Assembly (NCBI GenBank): GCA_025449115.1
Contig: JAHLKC010000140.1
Location: 44,334 to 108,333, forward strand
DNA: 64,000 nt
Direction of reading: 5' to 3'
Origin: Chytridium lagenaria
Lineage: Eukaryota > Chytridiomycota > Chytridiomycetes > Chytridiales > Chytridiaceae
The position numbers and the translations under genes are program-made. The notes below the pieces were generated by a model. The model saw only the letters and a program-made list of their open reading frames with translations, had not been told where the DNA came from and did no database searches. Below, in pieces: positions 32,669-43,054 of this stretch. How positions within the stretch are numbered: position 1 is the stretch's first letter; every line of letters starts with the position of its first letter.

Positions 32669-34534
32669 CTAAAAGAGGGACTGCAAGGGAAAAAGAGGTT
32701 TGACATACGAGAAAGAAGAGGAAACAGACTTAAGGGGAAGGTAAGATCGGAACGAGGTTGCTGCAGCAACACTTTGGATTGCCCAATCTTTGGGACGCGA
32801 GGTCTTCAAGTCCACTTCAAAGTACTCCTTTGTTGCGAGATTTATCATAATAGGGTAGCGGTGCCAAAATTCCGGCGGCACTCTCAAGATCTGGAAGCAA
32901 AAAAGAAAAAAATAAAGGAAAAATAAAGAAACAAAATATCAGCTGAAAGATCAACGAAAGCAGAAAAAATCATGCGATCAAAAAAGAAACAAAAGGATCG
33001 GGGGAAAACTCACGTCGCAATAAAAGGATCCCCGATACACCTCGCACAAGCATTAACATCCGCCGCAAACAACTCAAATCCAATCCACTCTGTCCAAAAA
33101 TCAATTTATCTCTCATCTCCGCACATGGAATCAAGTCAATCACTGGATGATAAGGTGGCGGTCCCTCAACTGCCACAAAGACGCTGCTCTAGTCTGCAAA
33201 ATATCACAGCACACCTCGTGTGCATGCGAACGCTCTGCGAATCCTTTTTGCGTCAGCGGGCCACGCACACGGTCTCCAACCCTGTGGGGCACGGTTGAGA
33301 ACGTCCGACGCGTTAGGGAGACGGTAGGGGCCGTAGTTGGTAGGGTCGGAGACCGAATCGGAGGTGATGGTGGAGGCGGCAAGACCCCAAGCGATCCCGT
33401 TGGGATCGCCTACGCGAATGTTATCGGGGTTTGATGACTTGCATACAAAGGTAGTGTTGGCGGCAGAGATAACAGCGTGACGCCAGCGCCAACGTTTTGC
33501 GTGCGTGAGAGAGGGCTAGATGAGTGCGTTGCGTTAAAGAGTTCGTGGATAGGGGGTAGGGCAGTAAGACGATGATGGGATGCGGCGGATGTCGGAGAAC
33601 CGAGACGGTCTTTAAGGGAGACCGAGACGATGGAGGATGGGGCTTCATCAGAGCGTTTTCGGTAAATGTGGAGATAGAGGTTGACATGACGGCATCTAGG
33701 CTAGAGATTACGGGGTTGTTTTCGGCGGCGGTGTGGAGATGGTCGGCTGATGGCGATTTCCATCCTCTTGAACTTGAGCGGCGCTTGGTGACGAAAGGAC
33801 GGAGGCACCACGATCGTTCACATCACGTGGGGGTGAAGCCGAATAAGCTGGTGAGCGTAAGGGCTGCTTGAAGGTGGCTGGTGAGGGTTGGACTTGGAAA
33901 TTAAAGGACGTATGGTTTCCTTTAGCGTCATGTAAAGCCCGAAGCCTCTCATTTTCGCTCTGAAGTTGCATGATCACGTTGGTCAGTCTCTCCCTGTCTG
34001 ATGCGCTCTCCCGAACAATCTCTTCTATCGACTTAATCTTGGCTTCGAGCTCCTTAATGTATTGCTCCTTGCGCTCTGTATTCACACATCAGTCATTGAT
34101 TCTGAACAAAGCATCAAAAAAAATGTTGAGAACCAACCTCTGAACTTTCGTTGCGCCTCTCTGTTCTGATTCTTCCGCTTCACCTTGAATATTTCAAAAA
34201 GAAGGGAAGAGTATTAATATTTGATAAGCCGGAGGAATCGAACATGTAAGATGGATCATATTGCAAGGAAGAGAAAGCGTATGAGAGCGCTTCAAAAACA
34301 AGGTGAGCAGCGCATTCAGAAGGACCTGGTCATCTGCCAAGACATTCGCATGCATTATATACCACACCTTTTGAATCGTGGGATCAACGGGCTTGCGGCC
34401 AGGTTTAGTCTTGCGGGAACCTTCTACAGAAGAATGCGGGGACAAGGATCGTTGCTTCCATTCTGATGCCCTCCAGTGGCCATGGCATAAGCGGCGGCGG
34501 CAGCAGCAGCAGCAGTGCCTCCTCCCTGGAGCAT
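32669..34534 (-). CDS. bZIP transcription factor, AP-1/Yap-like, with DUF3425 C-terminus
   Basis: DNA-binding regulator; Yap-type relatives control stress responses, which is family knowledge and not visible here. A poly-Ala N-terminus is followed by KTKPGRKPVDPTIQK, then intron 34367-34184 and a 46-bp exon (34183-34138) holding the basic region KRKNQNREAQRKFR, which fits the Yap signature NxxAQxxFR. After intron 34137-34076 comes the zipper ERKEQYIKELEAKIKSIEE. The C-terminal part has IDLIPCAEMRDKLIFGQ, DVNACARCIGDPF and VPPEFWHRYPIMINLATKEY, typical of the fungal DUF3425 domain attached to bZIP factors; the stop is at 32669-32671. The start at 34534 was chosen because it gives the alanine-rich text, but a one-base shift is needed before SLSPHSS and others near 33170-33430. 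Another start is possible. Confidence 0.85.
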
Positions 34535-35182
34535 TGGCAAAAGTACTGTTGCGCATGTGGATGAGGACTGCCGTCATCCAAAGAATCCGAGTCCGAGTAC
34601 ATTTTTGTATTGTGATGCTTTACGGCTTACTCTAGCAACAATGTCAGAGACGCCAAGAGCAGAAAGAATGCAGGGTCGTGTGTCGTGCGTGTGTGGGGTG
34701 TCGATGTGGTGGGTTGAATGTACCTAATAATAATGATGCCTCTCAGTCAGCTTTATTACAGTCAGCAACAAGCATGAAACGGACAAGAGAAGTAAGGGGC
34801 GTTTCCGTTCTTCCCCTTTTTGTCAATTAGTTGGGGATTCGTAATCAACCCTTGTTACATTGGCATATCTTGTTTATCCTGACACAATCTGATAGAATGA
34901 CGCTATATCTGCTTGTATGTCTTTTGTAATTTAGAAAGACACTTCCCTTGATTCTGTGTGTATGGGCAATCCTAATCATACTTCCCATGCCCATTGTGAT
35001 GGTGCCACGAACAGCCAGCCTTTCCCTGCTCCTGCAAGGCTGCATCTTCCAAGTAGTCTATCCATCCATCCATCCATCCATACTTCCAGCCATCCATCCA
35101 TCATCTCCACTCCTCACACCATACGTCAACCAAACATACCCATCTAAACCATCACTCCTTATCATTATATCTCTTTACAGTA
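34535..35182. other. Divergent intergenic region
   Basis: Lies between the bZIP gene (minus) and the LysM gene (plus), so it should carry both promoters. It is pyrimidine-rich toward the LysM start. It includes the tccatc microsatellite listed separately. Confidence 0.6.
35056..35102. repeat. ATCC tetranucleotide microsatellite
   Basis: An atcc repeat run interrupted by acttccagcc, in the leader region about 80 bp before the LysM start codon. Confidence 0.9.
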
Positions 35183-36492
35183 ATGTCGCTAGTCAACCAC
35201 CATCCGCTGCTGCAGAGCCCTGTATCTGCAGAATGCGATATTGCTGATGTTGCAGTGGGGTGGACTCGTCCTTATAAAGTCAATGGACCTAGCAGAAAGG
35301 AGGATGCAACTGCTGAAGGAGGATACTATGACAAGAAAGAGGCAGAGTCTCAACATTCCCTTCCGGGCTGATGTTCAGGAGCAAATAAGTCCGGCATCCT
35401 CCCGTTCCAGTTCAAGTTCAACTCTCCATCTAATTTAAGAACACCACCACCACCACCACATCGCTGCTTGCATACAGTTTCAAAATCAGATACTTTGGAA
35501 GGAATATCGATCCAGTTGTGTGTCAAGTAAGTTGCTATAATCTAAGTGATTTCAATACATTGTTTATTATCTTTTAGCTTGCCGAACTTAAAAGGATCAA
35601 CAAGCTTTGGACAGCAGACTCTATACATCTCCGGAAAACGCTCTACATCCCCGTCATACCTCCACCAACGTCCCTTGATTTTCAACTACGACATGCCCCA
35701 TCTGCTCACCCAGACAACATTCGCCGCATTAAACGAGAGCGTCAATCCACAGACTCGGAAGCTACTATGCGTCTGCATCGTCCTTTGGAGATAGAGAGAG
35801 GAGACTATCAGCTGCTTCTTACACTCCACCTCGACAAGTGCGGAAGTTAGCCCGCTTTCATCCATTACTGGATCAGCAAACGCAAAGAGCATCGAGGACT
35901 TGCTGCATCAAATTGATGAGGATGTCTCAAATGTATGTGAGGCTCTCGCACAGTTGGATTCGATGCCGCATGCTACGTCCTCTTTGCTCCACCGGTCGGA
36001 ATCTTTTAGCAAAGCGTCGGTTTTGACAGCAAAGACGTCAATGGTCGAGACAGGTGATAGCTGTGGCATAAACTTAATCACGTCTTCCACAACAAGAGTC
36101 AGTTGCTTCCGATATCAACATCCCAAAATCTTTTATCACCTACGTCACCTCCGCTAGCCGTATGTCGAAGTCCCACGGAAGATACTTCATCAACACGCCT
36201 CACATCACCAACACGCACTTCGCTTCAAGAGTTTCCACCCAAAAACGTGGAAATTGTTATTGAGCTCACCCCTCTTCTACGCCGCTTACCGCTCACTGCT
36301 CAACGTGCCGTGGCAGAGGACGTAAGAAGGCGGACAGCATCATCATTCTCGACCATGGACACCTTTGTGTCTCCCAACATTGTCATCCAACAACCTTCTC
36401 GCGCGGAAGTCACCGTTAAAACCGTAAAGATTGCAAGCAGCGACCAAAGCTGGACGTCAACAGCAAAAAACAATCTCCTTAGCCTACCTTAA
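35183..36492 (+). CDS. LysM-domain protein (LYSMD1/2-like, no signal peptide seen)
   Basis: LysM modules bind N-acetylglucosamine polymers in secreted proteins. Here no secretion signal is visible, and the layout resembles the intracellular LYSMD1/2 family, whose ligand is unclear. The LysM domain is split by a 51-bp intron (35527-35577): the first half reads HTVSKSDTLEGISIQLCVK and the second LAELKRINKLWTADSIHLRK followed by TLYIPV, a textbook LysM. The reading frames on the two sides match only if one base (probably a G at the donor, caag|gtaagt) is missing from the assembly. Downstream is a Ser/Thr-rich region with a short helical part (AKSIEDLLHQIDEDVSNVCEAL) and a basic C-terminal part ending at 36492. 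One-base shifts are needed near 35270, 35840 and 36100. The ATG at 35183 is the first good start. Confidence 0.8.
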
Positions 36493-36677
36493 GTTCTTTA
36501 ACCCATATATCCGAACTATTTTGTAGATATCGATCAAACTGCATGCAAGTAAATAAATTATCAATAAAATAATAGTATTTTAATTTTTGGCGAGATGGAC
36601 TCAGCACGGACTGCAGCATTGATTGTTGCAGCACCAGCCTTGCTCACTGCGCTCTATGCGATGAGTAGCCAGGAGCG

Positions 36678-38461
36678 ATGGCTTCGGTTTTCATGAATGT
36701 CTTCAACTCTCCAGTTGGGTACTACTTGTACAAGATGCTCGCACCACAGGGCCCAGATGGTGGACATAGAAAGATTGTTAAAGAGTTTAACGAGTTTGAG
36801 GTGAACATGTCTCCTTCTTCTTTGCCGCAGCCTGCATGGCAGTTCAAATGAAAATGGTTTCTCATCCATGTCTACTTGCTTAAATAGGCTGGTCCTTTTC
36901 GAGTCATCCCTGTTCCTTACGCGGAGGATAACTATGGCTACATCTGTCTCGACACCGAACAAAGTAAGTCCAAACCTGCATGTAATCCAATCTAATCACA
37001 ATTCTTCAGACATCGCTGTCGTCATAGACCCTGCAGGTCCATTATCACCCTATCGTCTTCGATCTAACATCCCAAAAGATCCCATCAGAGTCCTATCTAT
37101 CCTTCTCAAGAACTCTACCGCCATCAAAGCATCTGGAGGCCCCTCTCTCACCCTCAAAGCCATCCTTAACACACACCACCATTGGGACCACAGCGCCGGC
37201 AACGCAACCCTCCTCGCATGGCAAGGCGTAACCAAAATCTAAAGTTGACGTTTATGGATCCGAACCTGATTTCCCGAAATGGAGTTTAACCAACATACTG
37301 TTTCGACGCGTTAACAAACGAGTGAAAGATGGGGATGAGTTTGCTGTTGGACGGATGGTGTTTAGAGTAATAAGTGTTCCATGCCATACAAGAGTACCCT
37401 AGTTGAATGAATTTTGGATTGATGGAATTTTAGGAAGCGTTGTTTATGCTTTTGATTGCCCAAAATCACTTATGGACATCTCTCAAGAACCCAAATCCAT
37501 TATCCCAGAACCATGGTCTGACCCTACATCCGCAGCGGGTTCTCAGACTTCATTATTAGAAAACCCATCCAGCCATTTTTCATTCCTCCAGGCCTAAAAT
37601 CCGATAGATCGTCCCCGTATCTCTTTTCACAGGAGATGCCGTGTTTGTTGGTGGAGCAGGTACGAAACTTGTTCCATGCCTTTCTAATTTCGTGCAGGGA
37701 GGTTCTTTGAGGCACCGCTGAAAGCATGAGTCTGGTCGTGAAGAAAATGATTGCGACGACCGCACCGAATTCTTTGATATGGCCTGGCATGAGTATGCAT
37801 TTACGAATCTGTCGTTTGCGATGGAGTTGGAGCCATCGAATATTTTTTTACAGGTGAGTTTGATGTTTCAATGAAAGGTTTAAGGGTCTGCAACTCTCGA
37901 TGATTATAAACATAGGGAGCCTCTGATCTCCTTGATGACACACCTACTTGCACAATTTTTATTTATATGAGAGAGTCCCGTTCCGAGTCCTTTTGTCCTT
38001 GATTTTTTTTTTTTTTTTTTTTTAATTCGCTAACGTTTACGTATCTAATATCAGATGAAACTAAAATCAGCTGAAGTGAGTCCATCCATCCCCAACCAAC
38101 CCCTCTCCGTTTCTAACGCATAAATTCAGGACAACCACTTCCATGGTATTGCCATTATCCCCTCAATCTGGTCTCCGAACTCGAAACCAACCCCTTCTTT
38201 CGTCTTGACGCTAAACTCCGCACCGGCGAGCTCTGGTCAAATGTTATCCAACGTGTTGAAGAGAGTCAAGCTTCCTCACGCACTAATGTTTCTGTTGCCG
38301 CCAAGATTGCGCGACCTGCGCTGTGCGGAATCCCACGCGGAGAATATCACGGAGGAGATGCTTAGGGTCGGGAGGTGCAGGTGCTGGGGGCGTTGAGGTG
38401 GCTTAAAGATGGGTTTCGGATGAAGGCGGTTGAGGGAAGAAGAAATAGATTGTACTGCTAA
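36678..38461 (+). CDS. Glyoxalase II / hydroxyacylglutathione hydrolase-like metallo-hydrolase
   Basis: Metallo-beta-lactamase fold enzyme. The family hydrolyses S-lactoylglutathione to lactate in methylglyoxal detoxification. The ATG at 36678 is followed by YYLYKMLAPQGPDG, then intron 36801-36887 and VIPVPYAEDNYGYICLDT, a typical start of the fold; intron 36964-37009; and AILNTHHHWDHSAGN, which is the THxHxDH dinuclear metal site. Further on are SVPCHT, LFTGDAVFVGGAG (metal-ligand Asp), RFFE, a GHEYAFTNLSFAMELEP helix with the last His, then intron 37854-38054, a 21-bp exon (38055-38075), intron 38076-38129 and a C-terminal ELETNPFFRLD with VLGALRWLKDGFR, as in glyoxalase II. One-base frame shifts are needed at about 37240, 37395, 37705, 37785, 38165 and 38350. 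An upstream in-frame-like ATG at 36596 (hydrophobic MDSARTAALIVAAPALL) could add an N-terminal segment after one base change. Confidence 0.87.
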
Positions 38462-38848
38462 TTTGTTTGTGAATGCATTGTATATTAACTGCGATGGTTA
38501 AAGTATATCGAATTTTTATCAAGCAATAGTACCAGATATTTCTATCAAATGCCTTCTACTAAATTTTCCGTTTTTCATTTAATGTTCGGCCGAGTTCGGC
38601 CTATAATGATTATCAATAAACATCCTTATGTTCTTTCGTGGGTAAGGGATTTCTCAGTAAAAGAGTTGATTCGATGTAACATATCAGCTTAAGTTGAGCT
38701 TTAGTCAAATATCTTTCATTGACAAAACTAGGACACGACTTCCAGGATTCAGATATGATACGAGTATCGGTTGGCTAAAGATTCAAAAAAAATTGTCTGA
38801 GGGAGAGAAGTATGGAGAGACTTCTTTTAGTTTGTGAAAACACAAAAT
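38462..38848. other. Convergent intergenic region
   Basis: Lies between the 3' ends of the glyoxalase II-like gene (plus) and the STPGR gene (minus). AT-rich; nothing else seen. Confidence 0.6.
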
Positions 38849-39714
38849 TTAGGGATGATATAGCGCTAAGTGCGCCATCCTCCTGCAAGCTCTTTTATCC
38901 GTAAATAGATCATTTGTTGCAAGGAGTTTCTTCAACTCATGAACTTGTTCCTTATTCTTTGCGTCTCTCTACAAACCCCATTAGCAAAGATACCAGTATG
39001 TAAAGCCGCACCTTTCGTAAATGATCTGACTTGAGAAGGCCAAACTTATAATCATTTCCAACATGCCGTCCAATAGCCCTATTAATATCATAGGTCCCTT
39101 AAAAATTAATAAATGACTGCGCAAAGGAAAATACCTGGCCCAGGTATCGGATCCATCCTCCTCAAAAAAAATCTCAATAACATTCTTATCCTCCAACGTC
39201 TCCAACGGCTCCCTAGTACTCGTAATCTTCGACTTTAACACCGATACAAAGCCTCTTGGTTCATATTTATCTGGGCTTGGGGCCTTGATTTATCAGTCCT
39301 CATAACCCCGAAAAGTATTTACCAATTCTTTCAGGTCGGGGAATCTCTGCGCTGTGGTCACGCATACCCCGAGCTTGGACGATGGTTTATCAGCTAATGA
39401 TTTTGAGAGCGTTGTGATCTATGGGGTGGTCAGGAGACTTCGCGTGGGGGGTGGGGTCTAACTTGATCTATATCGTATGCGCCTGGACCCACATGTGCTG
39501 TCGCATCACCCAGCGGGGGCAACTTTGAAAAACGCTCCGACCTCGGTCCATTAAATGCTACAATTGGAAAGTTAAAGGATGTTAGTTTAGTTTCTCCGCC
39601 CCCTTAACCCCTCTCCTTCAAGTTTGTTGATAGCAATAAAGACCTCTCTACGCTTTATAGTTTTAGACGCCGTCGACGCCTCCCATCCCATCGCTCACCT
39701 TTAATACTCGCCAT
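38849..39714 (-). CDS. Sperm-tail PG-rich repeat (STPGR) protein, probable flagellar component
   Basis: STPGR proteins are found in axonemes and other microtubule structures of flagellated eukaryotes. The gene is split into about six small exons and was assembled by following splice sites. MASIK starts at 39714; exon 2 (about 39557-39474) reads FNGPRSERFSKLPPLGDATA followed by HVGPGAYDIDQ, with the RF...PGAYD pattern of the repeat. Exon 3 ends VTTAQRFPDLKEL, again with the TxxRF element. Exon 4 begins APSPDKYEPRGF and continues with a helical, charged segment to GSDTWAR. Exon 5 has GTYDINRAIGRHVGNDYKFG, a second PGTYD-like repeat, and needs one inserted base. The last exon reads KEQVHELKKLLATNDLFTDK, with a stop at 38849-38851. 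Length is about 200 residues. If the reading is right, the organism makes or recently made flagella. Confidence 0.72.
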
Positions 39715-40709
39715 GTTCGTCAAAGAGCTAAAAACCCCTCCCCGAAGACAGTTTTGGCCCTTCGCAACAAAAAAAAATTCGCGACGTGATAGGTGAAGCG
39801 AATCAGAGGGGACCTTCACGTGAAAATGTCAGATTATTGTTTTTGGCTGGACGTGTCGCATCACTCACACTTTTACACCAAATGAATGCAGCGTCATCGA
39901 TGGTGTGCAATACCTTACTTCCGGTTATTGACTACGTAGTGCTTACGCATTATTTATGACACAGGAAGATACGTGAACGAAAAGAAAGAAAAAAAAGCGA
40001 AAGCCGACGGCAGGGAAGTGCAGTGATGTGACAGCGACGTTGCATATAGCAATATCCAAAGAAATAGAACGCCGGCCTGTTTGTTAAAAAATGTTTCACA
40101 ATTGCTGGCTACTGGCCTGAGGAGGGCAAGAGATGGGTGGGGGTTCCTTTGTGCAAAGGCAGCTATCCTTAAAGAAGCCAAGGGTCCATCATTTATATTC
40201 ATTTAGTTTTTTTCCAGTCACATTCATCTTCCATACCCCATTTTTGCCCCTCCGACACCTCTCAGGAGTCCGTCATCCCCACAATTCCTCTAAGCACCAC
40301 TGTGAGAGGTCCCTAGGATTCTCCACACTGCCAGTTCCCTCGCCGTATACCGTTTAAAGGTACAGCAAATAAAACTTTATCCTTTCACGCCGGAACTTGC
40401 TTTGTAGCCTCCCTTTTTGTTGACCAGAGGGAGACTCTCTTTTTTCGTTGGTCGAGCTACATCGTCTTATCGTCTTCGGGAAGACGCCAGAAGAAAAGTG
40501 AAAAAGGCCCCTTTTCTTTATCTTTCAACATCGCAAAACCCTTTCTTCCCCCCTTGCCTCCTTTTTCAATCTAAACCCTTTGAAGCCTCCGTCTCGCCTC
40601 CTGTGCTTATCTCACCGTCGCTTCTTCGTTGTTTTATCGAAGGCTCATTTATCAACGTTTTTACCCCAACGAAATCGTCCAAGAAGCATTCCTCAAACCG
40701 TCCCTCGGC
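39715..40709. promoter_or_regulatory. Bidirectional upstream region with E-box
   Basis: This ~1-kb segment separates the divergent starts of the STPGR gene (39714, minus) and the third C2H2 gene (40710, plus). CACGTG, an E-box for bHLH factors, lies at 39817-39822. The plus-strand side from about 40190 to 40620 is pyrimidine-rich, as in many fungal leaders. No core promoter element can be fixed. Confidence 0.5.
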
Positions 40710-42052
40710 ATGTCCAGCAACGCAGTTTTCACCATCCCTCCTTCCCCTCCAACTCCCGACACTCATTTCCTTGGTCCCGGTCGTTACAACATTCTCTGCG
40801 ATGCAGCTCCACAAGACAGGCTCCAACTCCCTTTAGGCGTTGAGATGGCGAACGCGGGTGCGCCACCATCCCCAGAGTCACCTTCATTACTGCAGCATCA
40901 TGTTCACCCGCCGTTTAAGTATCCGCAGGTGGAGGGTGCGGCGTCAGGTTGGGAACTTTTGATGCTTGCTGCGAAGAGCGCAGAACCTCTCAACGCTTCT
41001 CCGACTTCCGATCAATCCATGGTTGTGTATTCGGAGCCCGTCGCGACTGGTCGCAGCAAAAAGAAGCGGGTCTCGCCGTCTTCGTTGTCCCAAGAGCTCG
41101 GTGAACTTCATATTAAGCCGAAATCGGCGGGACCGCGTCGGTCTCGTATCTCCAAGCCTCAGATATCCGTGACACTGCCTCAGTCTTCCGTTGGGTATTC
41201 TCCAGACGTCAATAAACCTACCATGTCCAGCAATCCGTCGGCGAAGCGTCGAACTCGTCGCTCAGACCCCAATTACGCTCCATCAGACTCATCGTCTTCG
41301 GCTGAGATGTCCGAACCGTCTGATACTGATTCTGAGCGCCTACGAAAGAAGAAGAGGAATAAGTCCATGAGGAAGGTAGCAAAGAAATCTGGGGCTAGTG
41401 GTGGAGATAAGGAGTATAAATGCGAGTGGGTGGATTGTGGAAAGGTGTTTACGACGAGGTGAGTCGATTTTGAATATATTTTATGGACTAATTTGTTGTA
41501 GTGGTCATTTGGCACGTCATCTTCGGATCCACTCGGGTGCTAAGCCGTATAAATGCCTCGTACCAGAATGTGAGAGCAGGTTTTCGCGGCAAGATAACAT
41601 GATGCAGGTAAGCGTTTCCATAGTTCAACAACCTTCACACTTTGTTTTGTCTGTTGGACTGACGACACCTTATAGCATTACCGCACCCACATCGTCAAAG
41701 CGAGCGGTTCTTCATGCACTCCATTCACGATTCTCCCTCAAGCGTAAAGCCCTTTATGCTCCACGTTGACACCCACCTGATAAGTTCTCATGAACAATCT
41801 TTATCGCCTACATCACCGACAGCATCAGGGGGACGTCGAAGATTGTCATCAGGGTCTCAGGACGTTGGGTTCTCTCAGGCTCTTTATCCGCAAATTTCCT
41901 ATCACCATAGCCCACCTCTGCCGGCAACAGAGTCTCACTCTGAGGATGGTATCGCGTCTCACGTCCAGCTTTTTGGTGAACCTAAACGGGCAGCTGCGTT
42001 TTGGTCGGCGGCGAGGGCGGTCGCAAAGCCGAAAAGCAATGGGAATAGATGA
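40710..42052 (+). CDS. C2H2 zinc-finger transcription factor (third of three)
   Basis: Predicted nuclear regulator. The ATG at 40710 gives MSSNAVFTIPPSPPTPD; an upstream in-frame start at 40629 is possible. The N-terminal 235 residues are Ser/Pro-rich with basic clusters (RSKKKRVS, RLRKKKRNKS, nuclear localisation-like). Finger 1 is YKCEWVDCGKVFTT, split in the following Ser codon by intron 41460-41502 (43 bp), then GHLARHLRIHSGAKPYKC. Finger 2 is CLVPECESRFSRQDNMMQ with intron 41608-41675 before HYRTH. A one-base shift shortly after YRTHIVKAS leads to a Ser/Pro-rich tail ending at 42052; without it the protein would end near 41745. Same finger type and same first intron position as the gene at 11.1-13.5 kb. 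Confidence 0.87.
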
Positions 42053-42837
42053 AGGAATACTCTGTTTTTCGCTCGCATTCTTCTTTATGTATTTTCTTAT
42101 ATCCATCATTGTTTTACAGTCCAAATACCTTTATCACGAAAACATCTCTTTATCATCATTTTTTTTTTACATTTTCTTTGCAGCTCATCATCTCTGACAC
42201 TTTATTTATTGAGTCTTCCTGCACTCCGAATTCATAGATCACATTTCCCTTTTTTGCTGCTCGACCGGGTTCTTATTTTGCTGCGAGCCTTATTGATTGT
42301 GCTGTTTATCACTTCCATTTTCTGGTAATAAAGTGAACGACCCCTTTCATGACATTGTTGTTTGTTATCGTTTTTTATGTTTTGCGAGCAATTCTTTTTA
42401 CACTCTTGTTCGTTATTTTCGTCACTCCTACAATGGTCATCTTCATATTCGTTTCCAAAAATTAAGTGGCTAATACAGGTGGTAAAGGCATCAAGCCATC
42501 AACATTATCGGCCAGTTTTTTGGGTTTTGTTTTTGGTTGAGAAATGTAGGCCAGGAGGGTCGTCAGTGTCACAGTATTTTTTTAGTTTCTTTGATGGACC
42601 AGAGCGGACTCATACCAAGATTCAGTTTAAGTTAGGAGGTATGCTCCAGCGGAAACCAGGACAAAGGATTATGATCGGATATTTACATATCACTAATATT
42701 AATAAACGCCAAAGGAAGGCGAAAAGCTGAATGATGTCATGAATAGCATGGTCCACCGTCCACCATGATCCAACATGATCCACCAGCACCTGCATTAAAG
42801 ATAGGGATAAAAAAGAGTGAACAGAAAGCAAAAAGTA
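42053..42837. other. Intergenic, nothing recognised
   Basis: T-rich 3' flank of the C2H2 gene followed by unremarkable sequence up to the tRNA genes. Short open frames show no recognisable features. Confidence 0.6.
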
Positions 42838-42918
42838 TGAGCAGAAAGGGATTCGAACCCTTGCCTCTTGCGAGATGTGAACTTGAGTCACACGTCTTAG
42901 ACCACTCGACATCTGCCC
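42838..42918 (-). tRNA. tRNA-Leu(CAA)
   Basis: 81 nt, no intron. The acceptor arm gggcaga/tctgctc pairs over all seven positions (one G-T). The anticodon arm tgtga-ctcaagt-tcaca gives anticodon CAA. There is a class II long variable arm, then the T arm aaggg-ttcgaat-cccttt. It decodes UUG. Confidence 0.94.
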
Positions 42919-42983
42919 TGAAAAGTCGCCACCCGTCATGACGTCTCCGAGGAGACCGTCAAGACGGAATCAAGCGATGCGAT

Positions 42984-43054
42984 GGGCCCAACGGGAATTG
43001 AACCCGGGACCTCACCCACCCTAAGGGTGAATCATACTACTAGACCATTGGGCC
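42984..43054 (-). tRNA. tRNA-Pro(AGG), one base short in the T arm
   Basis: 71 nt. The acceptor arm ggcccaa/ttgggcc is perfect. The anticodon stem caccc/gggtg with loop ttagggt gives anticodon AGG, and the T loop ttcaatt is standard. The 3' side of the T stem has four bases (cccg) where five are expected. Either one G of a short run is missing from the assembly or the gene is slightly defective. It lies 65 bp upstream of tRNA-Leu on the same strand. Confidence 0.88.
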
